The notes beneath the pieces were generated by a model. It searched no databases, was not told where the DNA came from, and saw only the letters and a program-made list of their open reading frames with translations. Position numbers and translations under genes: made by a program. Below are positions 42,961 to 54,639 of a DNA stretch of 64,000 nt, piece by piece (the first letter of the stretch is position 1; every line of letters begins with the position of its first letter). This stretch comes from Cristatella mucedo (taxonomy: Eukaryota > Bryozoa > Phylactolaemata > Cristatellidae), in contig WPIO01000016.1 in assembly GCA_009760855.2 (NCBI GenBank), positions 5,547,001 through 5,611,000 on the forward strand, given 5' to 3'.

Positions 42961-44460
42961 GCTACGGAGCAAGCGAGGGGAAGCGGAAGCCGGAAGTCGA
43001 TTTTCCTTGGATGACGAAAGAAGGCAGGGTGGGCGGGCATCGCCGGCCCGAACCGGAGCCGAACCCGTGCTCGCGCGCTCGCGACAAGCGCCCTGACTCC
43101 AGTAGCGAGGCAACGGTTTGGTCTAGCCGCCACGCGACGATGCGAAGCAGACGAAGAGGTCCGACGCTGCTCCGAAGCCAGAGCGATCGTCCGCGAACCG
43201 TCCTTCACCCGTCACCCTCGACTAAGCTCGGCAAGCGAAGCATCTCGTGTGCTCGCTGGGCGGCGCGGGAAAGCCATTATTTATCTTTTGAGAACGCGTG
43301 ACGCAATTCTGACGCTACAGGCAGCTTATTTATGCGTAAGCGGCGATTACATCCAGCCATTTTCCCTTAGAAAGCCGCGTAGCCGCTCTAAGCAGCTTAG
43401 CTCCGACGGTCGACTTTCGACAGCCACCAGCGTCAGATAACTGGGCGTTAACAATAATAGTAACTACAATAATATTATTAAATTTGATATAGCTCCCTCA
43501 GAGAACTCGATCTCATTCTAGGCACTTTACAATTGCTGCAAAGGAAGCATTTAGTCGTCTAGGCGGTTGGTCTTTCTCGAAGTGCCCGTACGAGCAGAGC
43601 GAATCGAAGCTGTTAAACGAGCTCTCTTTCTCGGAGCTGCACTACCTTCAGAAAAAAAATGCACTAGGCGTGAAGCGTCTCTATTACTTAAAAAAAATTG
43701 TAACTACAACTTTCGTCAGTCGAGAATGGTATGCGATACTGCGTTCTATTGAGATACGTTCTTACGCGGTCAGACATCGTTCCCTCCCTACTGTTTGGGG
43801 CCATTTCAAATCTACTGACCGCGCGCGTGGATGTCCAGAGTTTTCGTGGATACATTTTGATTTTCGATTTTTGCGTCACTGTGGCCGACCGAGTTCGTAT
43901 CTCCGAATTTTTGTAAGTCGAACCGTCGTGAGTCGGGGGCTGACTGTATCCATGCCAAGTGCACGCCTGACTCGTGGGCGACTGCCCACCTTGCGTACTA
44001 TCAGCTTCATCATTGTGCGCCATTGCACGTCTCCTTGCTGCGAGTCTAAGTTTCATAGAGCAGGGTTACTGCGACCGCTCGAAACGATAGCGGTTCGACT
44101 ATCCAATACGCGGCCAGTTTCCGGCGGAATGCAACCGTGCGGGAGATTCAACTGCGCTGCGATCCTTTGACCTGGATTCCTCAAGCTAAGACGATATAGG
44201 AGGTATTCGGCGCCCAGGGCAGTGGCGGCGATAGCGTCGGCGATAGCGTCAGCGATAGCGGCGGCGACAGCGGCGGCGACGGCAACTGCAGCCGTGGTGG
44301 CATTCGGGTGGCAGCCAATCGATCGACGGGTTCTATAGGTTTGATGACAACATCCGGTACCGTAACCCTGCGCCGGCCTTGCCCGGTCTCACTGGTTCTG
44401 CACGGAGCTCTCGTATGGTTTATTCGAGCACGCGTTTAATCGCACGGTTGATTCTCAACC
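42961..44460. other. Upstream region of XPR1
   Basis: Contains a LINE-A tail at 43450-43560 and, at 44215-44300, GCGATAGCG/GCGGCGACA short repeats immediately before the XPR1 start. Promoter elements could not be pinned down. Confidence 0.4.
43450..43560 (-). mobile_element. LINE-A 3' tail
   Basis: Reverse-orientation tail: AACAATAATAG..., ATAGCTCCCTCAGAGAACTC, GATCTCATTCTAGGCACTTT, ACAATTGCTGCAAAGGAAGC. Confidence 0.65.
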
Positions 44461-44529
44461 ATGAAGTTCACCGAGCACCTTTCGGCGCACATCACGCCGG
44501 AATGGAGGAAGCAATATATCGAGTACGAG
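44461..44529 (+). CDS. XPR1: XPR1 exon 1: SPX N terminus
   Basis: ATG at 44461 opens [20 protein letters not shown] then EYE, almost the invariant XPR1 start. The donor TACGAG/GTACGT leaves phase 0. The first SPX helices pack against the Lys-rich helix encoded by exon 4 to form the inositol-pyrophosphate pocket. The 250 bases upstream are rich in GCG/GCGATA-like short repeats (44220-44300), consistent with a GC-rich 5' untranslated region. Confidence 0.93.
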
Positions 44530-45039
44530 GTACGTCGACTCGGTGGTATTTGCCGGTTATGCCCAACGGCCGCAGCGATGTGCGGACTGCGAAAGTCGTC
44601 GCGTACCGGTGCTTCAGGCTTCCTCCTCAGGCATGGCGTATCGAGTTTGTTTGTTTGCACTATCGTGCTTGGCCAAGCACGATCTAGTCCTGTCGGCCCA
44701 GAACTTCGCCTTTCCCGGATATTGCGCCCTCACCCATTGCGACGCGACCTGCCGGCATTGCCCTCGCGGCTCGCCACACTTTTCGGTTCTTAGTAGATTA
44801 GTTGGTGTATTTAGTTCCCGTAAACGTAATTCTGCGAGTTCTCTTAGCGTCGATGAGCATCGCCGCGCGCCGTACGGTCGTGCAGCACATTTTCGGAGCG
44901 ATTTGTCGCCCCGGCTCAGATGTCTTTCGATGCCCTCCCACCGACCAACCCAGCGCGGCGGTCGTGCCGATCTCCTCAAAATTTGATGGCGATCGTAACG
45001 ATCTCCTCAAATTTTGAAATTTTGGCTAAAATATGCCTT

Positions 45040-45445
45040 TACGAGAGTCTGTAGGCTGTCTCAATGTAATGTGATACATCTCCGTCTCTAACTTCACGAA
45101 GTCACTAAGACTAAGCGGGTTTTTCTACTGGAGAGTTTTCTATAGCGAACTCAATGGTTAAGCGGCTTTCAGTATGCATGCTATAGCCGAGAGACTTCCT
45201 CGCGCACAACAACGAGAAAGTGAGAAGCGTTGCTTAGTCAGGAGTGCAGTCGAGGAAGCGAGCAAGCAGGGCGGAAGTAGCAGCTCAGGACGGCTGGACA
45301 GGATCTGCCACAGTCGGCAGCAGGTGAGTAGACGTCGCTGCGAAAGACTCGTGGAACTGATTTCCGCAGTCTGAGGACATGCAGAGCGAAAGTCTCTGTC
45401 TCCCACGGTCTTCAAGCATAGATAAGGAGCAGCTAATTGATTATC

Positions 45446-45450
<5 letters not shown>
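45040..45450 (-). mobile_element. LINE-B 3' region
   Basis: Reverse orientation: AATGTGATACATCTCCGTCT, GGAGAGTTTTCTATAGCGAA, AAGCGGCTTTCAGTATGCAT, CAGGATCTGCCACAGTCGGC and GAGCAGCTAATTGATTATCC, matching 53205-53585. Ends at a GA microsatellite. Lies in XPR1 intron 1. Confidence 0.75.

Positions 45451-45541
<91 letters not shown>
45451..45541 (+). repeat. (GA)n microsatellite
   Basis: About 90 bases of uninterrupted AG repeat in XPR1 intron 1. Confidence 0.97.
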
Positions 45542-45543
<2 letters not shown>

Positions 45544-47014
45544 ACCGGCGAGGACTGGTGCAGAGACTGTTGCAGCAGTCTTCAGCTAAGTTAGGATGAA
45601 GGAGGCGAGCACTGGCACTGACCTTGTGCGTGCGTGCCGCTGCTGCATGCCGCTGCTCCTCTGCTCCTGTTGGTTGCATCGGCCACGAGCACGAGGCCCA
45701 TCTGTCTATCTCGAAGCTTCCTTTTTGCCTCCGCTTGACCAGACTCGTCGGCCGTACGGCTCCCGAAGAGGCCGGCTGTCGGCTTCACGCAAGTCGTTGC
45801 CATGCAAGACGGTTTCGGAACGTGTCTTGCCTCTTCTCAGCGCATCCGCCCACTGTACCATACGCAGGGGCTGAGGACTAGGCGTAGGAATCGCCGTAGC
45901 CACTGCATGAAGGATTGTGAGCCTTGCTTAGGGTGCCGGAAAGCGAGGGACTCGTTTTGTCGGCTGCATCGTGCAAGGGTGGCATTGCTTCCGCCTAGAC
46001 AGCTGGGCCGACGTGGATTGGTGGCATCGAGTGTTGGCTTGCGCCGACGTTTGGGCCAATGTCGGTTTTCTTTTCCGCATGTCAGTTTCTGCTTTCTGCC
46101 AGCCATCGGGCTCTCGTTACAGCCCTCTTCCCCTCCTCCGCCCTTCCCCCCCCAGCCTTCACGTGCTAGCTTGTCTGCTCGCACACGGAGTGTCGGCCGG
46201 CTCCGAGTCTGGATGCACCAGCTTGTCGATTTTATGTTGCTCGACGTCTTCTTTTGCCTGCCCTCCTGCCGATGCCTCGCCTGACGTCTCGCAGCCGTGA
46301 TGCCGGCCCCTCGGCACTACCATGCTCCCGTTACTGCGCCTCGCTTTCAAGTCGTTGGTTTTTGTCATGTTCTATCCGGGGATTCTTGTGCGCGACCATC
46401 TTGGTATTGCCGCTAATCCAGACATCTCCCGACTTCGTCTGTCGTCCTTTGTCCGTCGTTGAAGTAGGAAATTTTGAATCGCGCATCACTGGAAGCAGGT
46501 TTAAAAACTGGAACTGGTGAAGCCGACAAAGGAGACGAGCGGTCCAGTCGAGTGCAAACCTTATTGGTTATTGATTATTGCGATTGAAATTTAGCAAGAA
46601 AGGATACTGTTGCTTTCACAGAGAACAAGTTCGATACACTCTCTAGGGTGCACATCTTTTTGCTTAGGCAATAGAGTCACGTGTGACGTGCATACACGCC
46701 AGCTGCATTACACGGTCAAATGAGTCGTTGATTGACCCTTGCATGGCCATTTGCTTTGGTGGCATGCAGGCTGAACATCGTCATGCTGTGAGTACTTTTG
46801 CAGCTACGCTTTTTTCTTCATTCAGCTGTAGTAGCTAAACTTGTGCAGCCTTTTAAGGTCTACTACGCCTATAGATTGCACGAGGATTGCTGCCCGTACG
46901 GTGACTTGTCACGCAGGTTCTCCAACTTCCCAGTCTCGATCAGTTTGTGTACCAGGTGGCATGCATTTCCAAGTGTAAAGTGGATCTGTAGATGAATCCA
47001 AACGATGGTTGTAG
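45542..47014. other. XPR1 intron 1 remainder, nothing recognised
   Basis: Open frames exist on both strands near 45600-46370 with CT/GC-rich composition; none has a domain. Confidence 0.4.
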
Positions 47015-47066
47015 GCTATGAAGGCGATGATCTACACGGCCCGCGAGCGTGCTCCGCCGTTGGAAG
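47015..47066 (+). CDS. XPR1: XPR1 exon 2: 52-base exon
   Basis: The acceptor GATGGTTGTAG is followed by 17 codons, AMKAMIYTARERAPPLE, plus one base before the donor GAAG/GTAGGT. It enters in phase 0 and leaves in phase 1, as exons 1 and 3 require. The sequence matches the XPR1 segment (A/E)-M-K-x-M-(L/I)-Y-x-A-x-E-x-A-P that follows the N-terminal helix. The exon lies 100 bases upstream of a LINE-A relic and would be missed by most ORF-based searches. Confidence 0.88.
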
Positions 47067-47164
47067 GTAGGTGTCGTCTCGATTTTGGTCGCATGGTGCT
47101 CACATGTCGCGGTGTCTGTGCCTGGATCCTTCCTTACCTTCCAGTCGAACTCTCTTAGCTTTCC

Positions 47165-47322
47165 TGCATCAGGTATTGCTGACATTTGCACTTGGATGGC
47201 AGCGCACTTTCCCAAGTTGAAGGGCAATAAAACCAGCTTACTAGCTATGCTCAAACCTAGTATCACTCGGAAGTTGGAAAGCCTAACTCGCAAAATTTGC
47301 TCAGTCTGCATATCTCTTATAG
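47165..47322 (+). mobile_element. LINE-A relic
   Basis: Reads GIADICTWMAAHFPKLKGNK and LLAMLKPSITRKLESLTRKI, the counterpart of [20 protein letters not shown] and GKPSVIQRLERLTLKI. Begins 100 bases after XPR1 exon 2. Confidence 0.8.
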
Positions 47323-47324
47323 TA

Positions 47325-47576
47325 ATGTAATGCATCTCTGTCTGCAACTCCACAAGGCCACAAGATTATGTGGTGTTACACAGGAGAGTTTTATGTAGAG
47401 CACTCAAAGCCTAAGCGGCTTTTGGTATGCATTCGGTAGCCAACAGACTTCATCTCATGCAGCAAAGAGGAAGTGAGAACCATAGCTGAGTCAGGAAAGC
47501 ATTTGAGATAGTGAGTAGCATGGAACAAGCAGCTAAGGACGGTGGACAGGATGTGCCACAGTCGGCAGCAGGAAAG
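47325..47576 (-). mobile_element. LINE-B 3' region, left part of a split copy
   Basis: TAATGTAATGCATCTCTGTC, AGCGGCTTTTGGTATGCATT, CAGTCGGCAGCAGGAAAGTA, stopping at AAAGTAA. Confidence 0.8.
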
Positions 47577-48572
47577 TAATAATAATAATAATAATACACT
47601 TGATCAAGCACCCTCAGATAACTCAATCTCTTTCTTGGCGGTTTAGATTTGCTGCAAAGGAAGCACGATCGGATGGTTAGTGGTAGCATACTCGATAAAC
47701 AACAAGAATAACAAGGTTAGGGGTGACATGCACAGGGTCAGCATGTAAGTGTAGTTAGTGGCAGCATGCAACAGTGTCAGCACGCAGAAGTGCATAAAGG
47801 ACGAATCACAGGGACCCACTAAATGCTGTCCTAAGTAGGTGCATTTTTAAGTTCTTTTTGAATGTGGTCAAGTCAGGGGATGTCTTGACAGAAGTCGGGA
47901 GCGAGTTCCAGGCTTTGGGAGCATACGAACTAAATGCACGATCTCCACAGGATTTGAGGTTTGTACGAGGTATTTGTAGACTGTTAGATTACGAAAAGCG
48001 GGTGGTACGATGCTTGGCCTGGTGGGGGAGTAGATCTGAGAGATAGGGCTGGAGCCAAAGAATGCAGTGACCTAAAAGTGAGGGACAAAACCTTGAAGTC
48101 AATCCGTTGCTTGACTGGGAGCCAGTGCAGGTCGGCGAGAAGTGGTGTGATGTGGCAACTGCGACACTCATGACAGACAAGCCTAGCTGTGGAGTTTTGC
48201 ACCAGCTGCAATCGCCTGATCGCACATGCTGGTAGGCCAGTAAGCAGTGAGTTGCAGAAGTCTAGACGAGATGTCACGAATGCATGGACCAACTTGGACG
48301 TGGTATCCTTATCCAAACAAGCCCGAATTTTAGCAATGTTATGCAGCTGAAAATAGGCAGATTTGACTGTGGAGCTGAAGTGGTCGTCTAACGAGAGGTC
48401 ACTTTGGAACATGACACCTAGACTTCGTGTACATTCAACAGGAGATATGCTGGCAGAGGCGATTTTGAGCATTAGCCTTTCCAATTTCTGAATCACACTT
48501 GGTTTGCCCAGAACTAGTAAGTTAGTTGTATCATCATTTAATTTAAGAAAATTTGCTGCCATCGTAGCATTG
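47577..48572 (-). mobile_element. LINE-A copy, 5'-truncated, inserted in LINE-B
   Basis: (TAA)n and a LINE-A end, then a minus-strand ORF (48562-47984) with [60 protein letters not shown] and QLVQNSTARLVCHECRSCHI. Only the part after the reverse transcriptase remains. XPR1 intron 2. Confidence 0.9.
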
Positions 48573-48760
48573 GTACTATTGCCAAGTAGATGTTGTGCAA
48601 GAATTGTGGAAGTGAGCTTGTAAGTCTACGACCTGCAGTGCAAAAGGCTCTGTTGCGACTGGTCTTTAAACGGAGGAACGGAACAGCTAATTCAATGTCC
48701 ACAGAGGGATATGAGAGCATGTGAAGGCTGAAACTGGTGCATCAGTTCAGCTAGATATGA
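48573..48760 (-). mobile_element. LINE-B, right part of the split copy
   Basis: AAGTAGATGTTGTGCAAGAA, TTGTGGAAGTGAGC, GTCTTTAAACGGAGGAACGG and CTGAAACTGGTGCATCAGTT continue the element broken at 47576, in the order seen at 53470-53645. Confidence 0.8.
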
Positions 48761-48774
48761 AATAATGTCAACAC

Positions 48775-49485
48775 AGCATCTGATTGTCCTGTTCCATAAT
48801 GATCTTTTGCTAGATGACCACATCAGCTTCATAGTCAAGTCTGTCTACTTACAGCTGTATACCATTAACAATTTTTTTGACCTGCTTGGACAAGGATATT
48901 TAGGCCTAGCGAGTCTATGCATTTGTAACATCCCATCTAGACTACTGCAAATCACTACTTCGAGGTCTTCCTGCATGTACTCTAGGACAATTTCAGTTGG
49001 TGCAAAATTCTGCAGCTGGAATATCTGCCGTGAAAGTCACAATTAGACAACTTCTCAGTGACCGGCACTAGTTCCCCATCAATCAACTTACGATTTCTCA
49101 CTTCAAGGTCCCTTCATTGACTTGCTAGGCTTAGTTATCAGAACCACTTACTAATCAGGCTTTGCATCGTATACCGTTCCGACCCAATTCGTTTAGTTGT
49201 GCCTCGAACCTCAAATCTTTGGAAACAGTGCCTTTAGTTAGTATGCTGTCAAAGCCTGGAACTCACTTCCGGCTGACGTCACGACACCCACTGACTTAAC
49301 GACATTTAAGCAAAAACCCACATGTTGCTCGAATACATTGCTCTGTCCATGTGAAGTTACCTTTGTGCTAATTCAAGCTGGGATTGTGCATGCTGTCACA
49401 AGCCGATTGATACTTTCCTTCCAGCAAATGCAAAGAGAGTTAGTTCTTTTAGGATGCTATAAAAATGTCGTGTTATAATATCGTT
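48775..49485 (+). mobile_element. LINE-A relic with tail
   Basis: Plus-strand relic: LLLDDHISFIVKSVYLQLYT near 48805, the ORF end (GTGCCTTTAGTTAGTATGCT, CAAAGCCTGGAACTCACTTC) and a worn tail near 49430-49480. Confidence 0.75.
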
Positions 49486-50854
49486 ACTATCATTCTCAGT
49501 TGCTAGCACTCCCTGTGGCTGGCTAAATGGGAAATTTGAAAGATCTGGCCGTGCGTGCCTGTTGCCGTTCGGTTACCACCGATCCAGTCCGATTCGATTC
49601 AGGCACTCTCTCTCTCTCTAATGTAAAGAATGCCTAGCATGGTAGCCGAGTAGGCAAGCTGTTGGTCGGGGCTGGCTCTAGCCAGACACGCCTCTCACCC
49701 CTTGTAGCTTCAAGTCAGAGACCAATTGCAGCTGGTAGTGCAGCCGAGTCAGCAGACCCCTTTTCAGTGATCAGTGGCTACAGTGGCAGCCGCCGCTGCT
49801 GCTGCAGCGCCCAGCCAGCGTGCCTTGGGTTTGCAAGCCCTGGTTTTCTTTTTCTTTTATATGCGAAATGCTGCCTGCTGCCACCGTCCATCGTGTCAGC
49901 TGCTTTAGCCCCCCCCCAGCTACGGGGGGGGGGGGGGAGGGAGGGGAGTTGGCAGGCAGGCCAGGTTCCAATGTCAAGAGAGTAAGGTGGGATGGTGAGG
50001 CCGTGAGCCAACTGCGAAGAAGAAGAGAGGTGTTTTCCCGAGCAACCAACCTTTAGCGGTGCACCTTTAGAGGTGGGCCTCAATTAGCCAATGCACAGCC
50101 CCCCCCCCCCCCCCACTATTGGGCCATCACCTATTTTGCCTTTTGAGGTAGGCCACCCAGGGCGAAGGATCGTTCAAAAAAAAAAAAATTTGGCTGCTCA
50201 CTTGGTTCATTGTGTAGGTGGGGCTCACTGTCTGCTGCTGCTGCTGATCTTGGCTGCTCTGTTGCTAGCAACAGAGCAGCTCTTGTCGTTGAGCGAGCAC
50301 GTTGAGCCGCACGAGCACGTTGGAGGAGTCTACCTGCATGTGAGTCGTCATTGCCGAACTGCTCAAATTCACGTGTGACAGCGTGCACGCATGGCAAAGG
50401 CAGCCCAAGCTTTTCTCGTTATTTTCGCTTCGTCCACGTGGCCCCCTCCCTGTGTGTCGTCGATCGTTTCGTGAGCGAACGCGCGAATGACCATTAGCCA
50501 TGCTCTGATAGAAAAGACCTGTAGCTGCCTCTCGGAGAAGGGCAGGGGGGGGGAGATTAAGTGCTCTTCACTCCTAGACAACTGGACTGGCTGCCTGCCG
50601 TGTGACCTCTGCCTGTCTGATTATACAAGCAAAGAGATAGCCCAAACATGCCAAGCTCGGGGTCGTTACTCCGCCCACCCATCCTCCTGTTGCTCGTCGA
50701 TGTTTGTGTCAACGCCTGGATATGTCACACCTGTCTGGCATCCCGGGAGCATCCCTTGCAGTGACCCTTTCACCAGTCACAGCAGAGTGTGCTCCATACG
50801 TTTGGATTATCTTCCGTGTGCTTATGTGAGGTGAAATTGTGCTTGGCATCATTG
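49486..50854. other. XPR1 intron 2, unassigned
   Basis: Poly-C/poly-G runs near 49910-49940 and 50099-50114 and a 12-base A run at 50177. No exon or repeat family recognised. Confidence 0.45.
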
Positions 50855-51010
50855 ACCAATTAGGGTGCTCCCTATTCACGGCCGAGGTCGTTGGTTCGAA
50901 GCCTGCAGCCGGGCAATCCTTTATTGCCAACTGCAAGCAGTGGTGATAGCCGTTAAGGCTCTTATGCCACTATACAAATGAGGCTGTTAAATCAGCTAAT
51001 AGGATTTATT
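50855..51010 (+). mobile_element. SINE-B copy (diverged)
   Basis: TTAGGGTGCTCCCTATTCAC, GTTGGTTCGAAGCCTGCAGC, GCAGTGGTGATAGCCGTTAA, ATGAGGCTGTTAAATCAGC. Confidence 0.75.
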
Positions 51011-51029
51011 TATTCTTCTCCAGCATACG

Positions 51030-51110
51030 TGCATACGTACAGTGCCAAGAAAAAGATTTTGTTCTCTTAGGATGGTATATAGATGTTGTATTATTATCAT
51101 TATGACTAAT
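51030..51110 (+). mobile_element. LINE-A-like tail fragment
   Basis: GTGCCAAGAAAAAGATTTTG then TTCTCTTAGGATGGTATATA and ATT-type repeats. Confidence 0.5.
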
Positions 51111-52021
51111 ATTGCTTTAATGCCAGCACGAATGACATTCGGTCATGCACGGCTATCTCGGTGCGCATATCGCGTCAGCCTGCACCGTGGAATACACGGC
51201 AGCATACTCAGGAGCATCACTGGTAGGCAGACAATCGATAGCGTATTTGCTGGGATCCCTGTGAGAGCTATCCGGCAGCTGCCGTGGAAGTAGAAGCCTA
51301 GTAGGAAACAGAAGGAAGTGAATAATGAAGTCGCTGTGATGGTTGCCACATCATGGAGGCTGTGGTCTATGCTGCAGCCTCTGCCTGCAGTACTCAAAGG
51401 GGTAGTTGGGCTGCTGGTTGCTCTCACATTTTGCACGTCAGGAAGCCGAGACCGTCAGCTGCATGTAAGAATGCGAATGGTGCCGGAATAGGAAAGGAGC
51501 TGGCTGCTCGCTTGAAGGTGGCATTACATTCGGTACTTGCCGAACCATGCCACATTGGCTGGTAGGCCTATAGTCACAGGCAAAGTAGTGTAGGTGGGAC
51601 AATGTGCCGGCGATATCCTGCCCTCAGGCGATGTCACGCCCACAAGCTGGGGTGGGGCTGCTTTGTCTGAGCTCCCACAGCAGCATTGCACGTCACACCG
51701 ACAAGTGTATTTTTCTGGGGAAAAGGGGGCTCACGTGTAAAACTACCGGCTGTCTGCTTTTTGTGCCACTGCCGTCAACGTAGGCCGACCGTCCTTTGGA
51801 CCTGCATCATGCTCGGCTGTGCATGCTGCCACATGGTATCTTCTAGCCTGCCTGTGCCTGTCGAGTCGGGCGACGGCTCGGTCTCGGAAAATTGAAGAAT
51901 GCACTTCGCCCCGACATTGCTTCGGACGTGCAGGGCCCCAACCGCCGATGCTGCCCAGTGCTGAGCTTTACTGCTTCGGTGCCGCTGCTTCCGGTCTCAG
52001 CTGCACTCCCTGAGCCAGTTT
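51111..52021. other. XPR1 intron 2, unassigned
   Basis: No exon or repeat recognised. A segment at 51353 that superficially resembles XPR1 exon 2 was rejected. Confidence 0.45.
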
Positions 52022-52564
52022 TAATAATAATAATTATTATTATTATTAATATTACATTTGTATAGCACCCTCAGAAAATGTAATATCTATCTAGGCACTT
52101 TACAGGTGCTGCATAGAAAGCATTACCAAATGAGTGGTGGTAACATACACAAGCAGTAGGTGTAGTGTAAGCAGGTACATGGGTACGAAGGACGAATCCC
52201 AGAGACCTGCCAACTTTGGTGATAAACAGGTGCGTTTTAAACTTTTTTTTAAATGTCGTCATGTCAGGGGACGTTGCAACATGTGTCGGTAGCGAGCTCC
52301 AGGCTTTGGGAGCATAGGAACTAATGGCACGGTCTCCGACGTTTTTGAGGTTTGCACGAGGTATGGCTAAACGATTCGAGTCTGAACAGCGGGTTGTACG
52401 ACTCTGCACCTGGTGGGGAAGTAGTTCCAATAGGTAGGCTGGAGCTAGAGAATTAAGGGACCTAAAAGTTAGAACCGTGCAGTCGATACTCTGCTTGATT
52501 GGGAGCCAGTGAAGGTCGGCAAGAAGTATATATATATATATATATAAATATATATATATATATT

Positions 52565-52601
<37 letters not shown>

Positions 52602-53190
52602 ATATATATATATATTTGATATATATATATATATATATATTTGATATATATATATATATATATATATTTATTTATTTATTTATTTGATGTGGCAACTGTG
52701 CCACTCACGACAAACAAGTCGAGCTGCAGAGCTTTGCACCAGCTGTAAGCCTGCCCCCATTGCACAGGCCGGTAGACTAGCAAGCAGTGAGTTGCAGAAG
52801 TCGAGACAAAAATATTGGACCAAATGGATGGACCGATTTGGATGTAGTATCCCTGTTTAAGAAAGCTCGAATTTCGGCAATATTATGTAGCTGAAAGTAG
52901 GCAGACAATGCTGTGGAGCTGATGCCTTTGTCTATTGCTTGAGTCTAGTGCAGTCTAGTCTAGTCTTTTCTGAGGCTTTTTTTGGAGCAGGACAGCCAGA
53001 TTTCGTGCAGATGCAACAGAAGATATGCTGGCAGAGTCGACTTTGAGCATTAGGCTTTCCAATTTTTGAGTCACACTTGGCTTTCCTATAACTAGTAAGC
53101 TGGTTCTATCGTCATTCAACGCGAGAAGGTTTTCTTCCATCCATGAGTTGACGTCCTTCTAGACGATTTACAGATGCTACATATAAAGAA
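52022..53190 (-). mobile_element. LINE-A copy, old, split by a microsatellite
   Basis: (TAA)/(ATT) run, a diverged LINE-A end, then the C-terminal ORF (52430-52071: ELLPHQVQSRTTRCSDSNRL, SSYAPKAWSSLPTHVATSPD). After the TA tract come the middle blocks (GATGTGGCAACTGTGCCACT) and, near 53140-53030, LALNDDRTSLLVIGKPSVTQ. Truncated before the reverse transcriptase. XPR1 intron 2. Confidence 0.85.
52526..52685. repeat. (TA)n with TTTGA interruptions, expanded inside LINE-A
   Basis: About 160 bases of TA repeat broken by four TTTGA motifs and ending in (TTTA)n. It replaces the dozen bases TGGAGTAATG found at this point in other copies. Confidence 0.9.
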
Positions 53191-53204
53191 TTCCCTAATG
53201 ATTG

Positions 53205-54480
53205 GCGGTGATATGTAATGCAATGTAATGTATCTCCGTCTGTAACCACAAAACCATAAAGACTATGTGGGTGTTATGCAGGAGAGTTTTGTATAGCGTA
53301 CTCACAGCCTAAGCGGCTTTCGGTACGCATTCGGTAGCCAACAGACTTCGTCAACAAAGAGAAAGTGGCAAGCATAGCAGAGTTAGGAGAGCAGTTGAGG
53401 TAGTGAGTAGCATAGAAGTAGCAGCTCAGGACCGCTGAAAAAGATGAGTCATAGTCGCCAGCAGAAGAGTAGTTGTCGTTTCGTAAGAATTGTGGAAGCG
53501 AGTTCCACAGTCTTTGACCTGCAGAGATAAAGCTTCTGTCGCCAATGGTCTTTAAGCGGAAGGAATGGAACAGCTAATTTATTGTCCATACAGGACCTGA
53601 GGGCGCGAAGAGGCTGAAACTAGTGCAGCAGTTCAGCTAGGTACGAAGGAGCCAAGCCGTGGCAGGCCTTGTGGGTCAGTGTAAGAACTTCGCTCTGTAT
53701 CTGTTGCTCAACCGGCATCCACCCAAGCTTTTTTAGCAAAGGAGACACGTGCTCAAACCTCTGGGACTTGAAGACCAGCCTTGCAGCCATATTCATAGTC
53801 AGCTGCAGTGGCCTAGTTGCTTCTTTGGCAGCCCAGCCCAAAAGGAATTACAATAATCAAGCCGAGGTAGAACTAAGGAGCTAGTTAAATTGTTTGCAAG
53901 CCACCGTGAAAGGCAGCTCCTAATCTTGGATAGGGATTGGACGTGATGGCTAGCTGTAGAAGCAGTCTTCTGAATGAAGCTTTTAAAATTGAGGCAGCTG
54001 TCGAAAACGACACCTAAATTTCGAGCACGTGGTGCCGGTAGCGCAACAGCATCGCCTATTAGAAGAGCAAAGCCTTTTAATCTAGCCACGCGGTTATGGT
54101 GTCCTATGAGCAGCAGTTCGGTTTTATCGTCATTTAGTTTCAAGAAGTTGAGTCCGACATCCAGGATCGAATGTCGGCAAGGCAAGCATTCAGTTTCTCA
54201 GTTACTGCAGCAGACTCCGACAGTTTGAATGACAAATACAGCTGAGTGTCATCAGCATAAAAGTGATATTCTATTCCATTGGCCTTAATCACCTTTCCCA
54301 GAGGTTGAGTATAAATGGTAAATGGTTTCCGGGTGGGGTGGTCTCAGAAATACAGCTACTGGAACAAGGCGTCATCCAAGTTTCGGTAAGCAGAAATGCA
54401 TATAGCTTCTCCTGGACCACCTGATTGTGGATAACTAACCCCTTGGTTTTTACCGAGCAGACATTTAGTAGGTGGAATTC
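53205..54480 (-). mobile_element. LINE-B copy: 3' region, reverse transcriptase part and endonuclease stub
   Basis: 53205-53585 is the 3' region. 53620-54185 (minus) encodes [60 protein letters not shown] and LGWMPVEQQIQSEVLTLTHK. 54350-54230 holds [18 protein letters not shown], the catalytic YADD intact. Directly behind, 54480-54360 shows LLNVCSVKTKGLVIHN and FLLTETWM, an endonuclease start joined to the reverse transcriptase by an internal deletion. Clearly related to LINE-A but only about half identical by eye in protein. XPR1 intron 2. Confidence 0.85.
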
Positions 54481-54639
54481 AAGAGGCTGTCCAACAACTG
54501 AGTGACGACATTGAAGGGGCTTATATTCACGTCAGCGTGTATCTGGCCCTGCGGATGCCAGGGCCCTTCGAATTTGAATTGGACCTTAGTAACTGCCGCC
54601 GGTCGACGTTTCACAACGTGCTGGGCCACGGCAGGTGAG

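Noticed and set aside
42672-43301. Overlapping open frames on both strands
   Set aside because: High GC and GCGGGCGG repeats keep frames open by chance; Arg/Ala/Pro composition without motifs.
51353-51400. MEAVVYAAASACST, resembling XPR1 exon 2
   Set aside because: No acceptor in the right phase; the true exon with full splice signals and better match is at 47015-47066.
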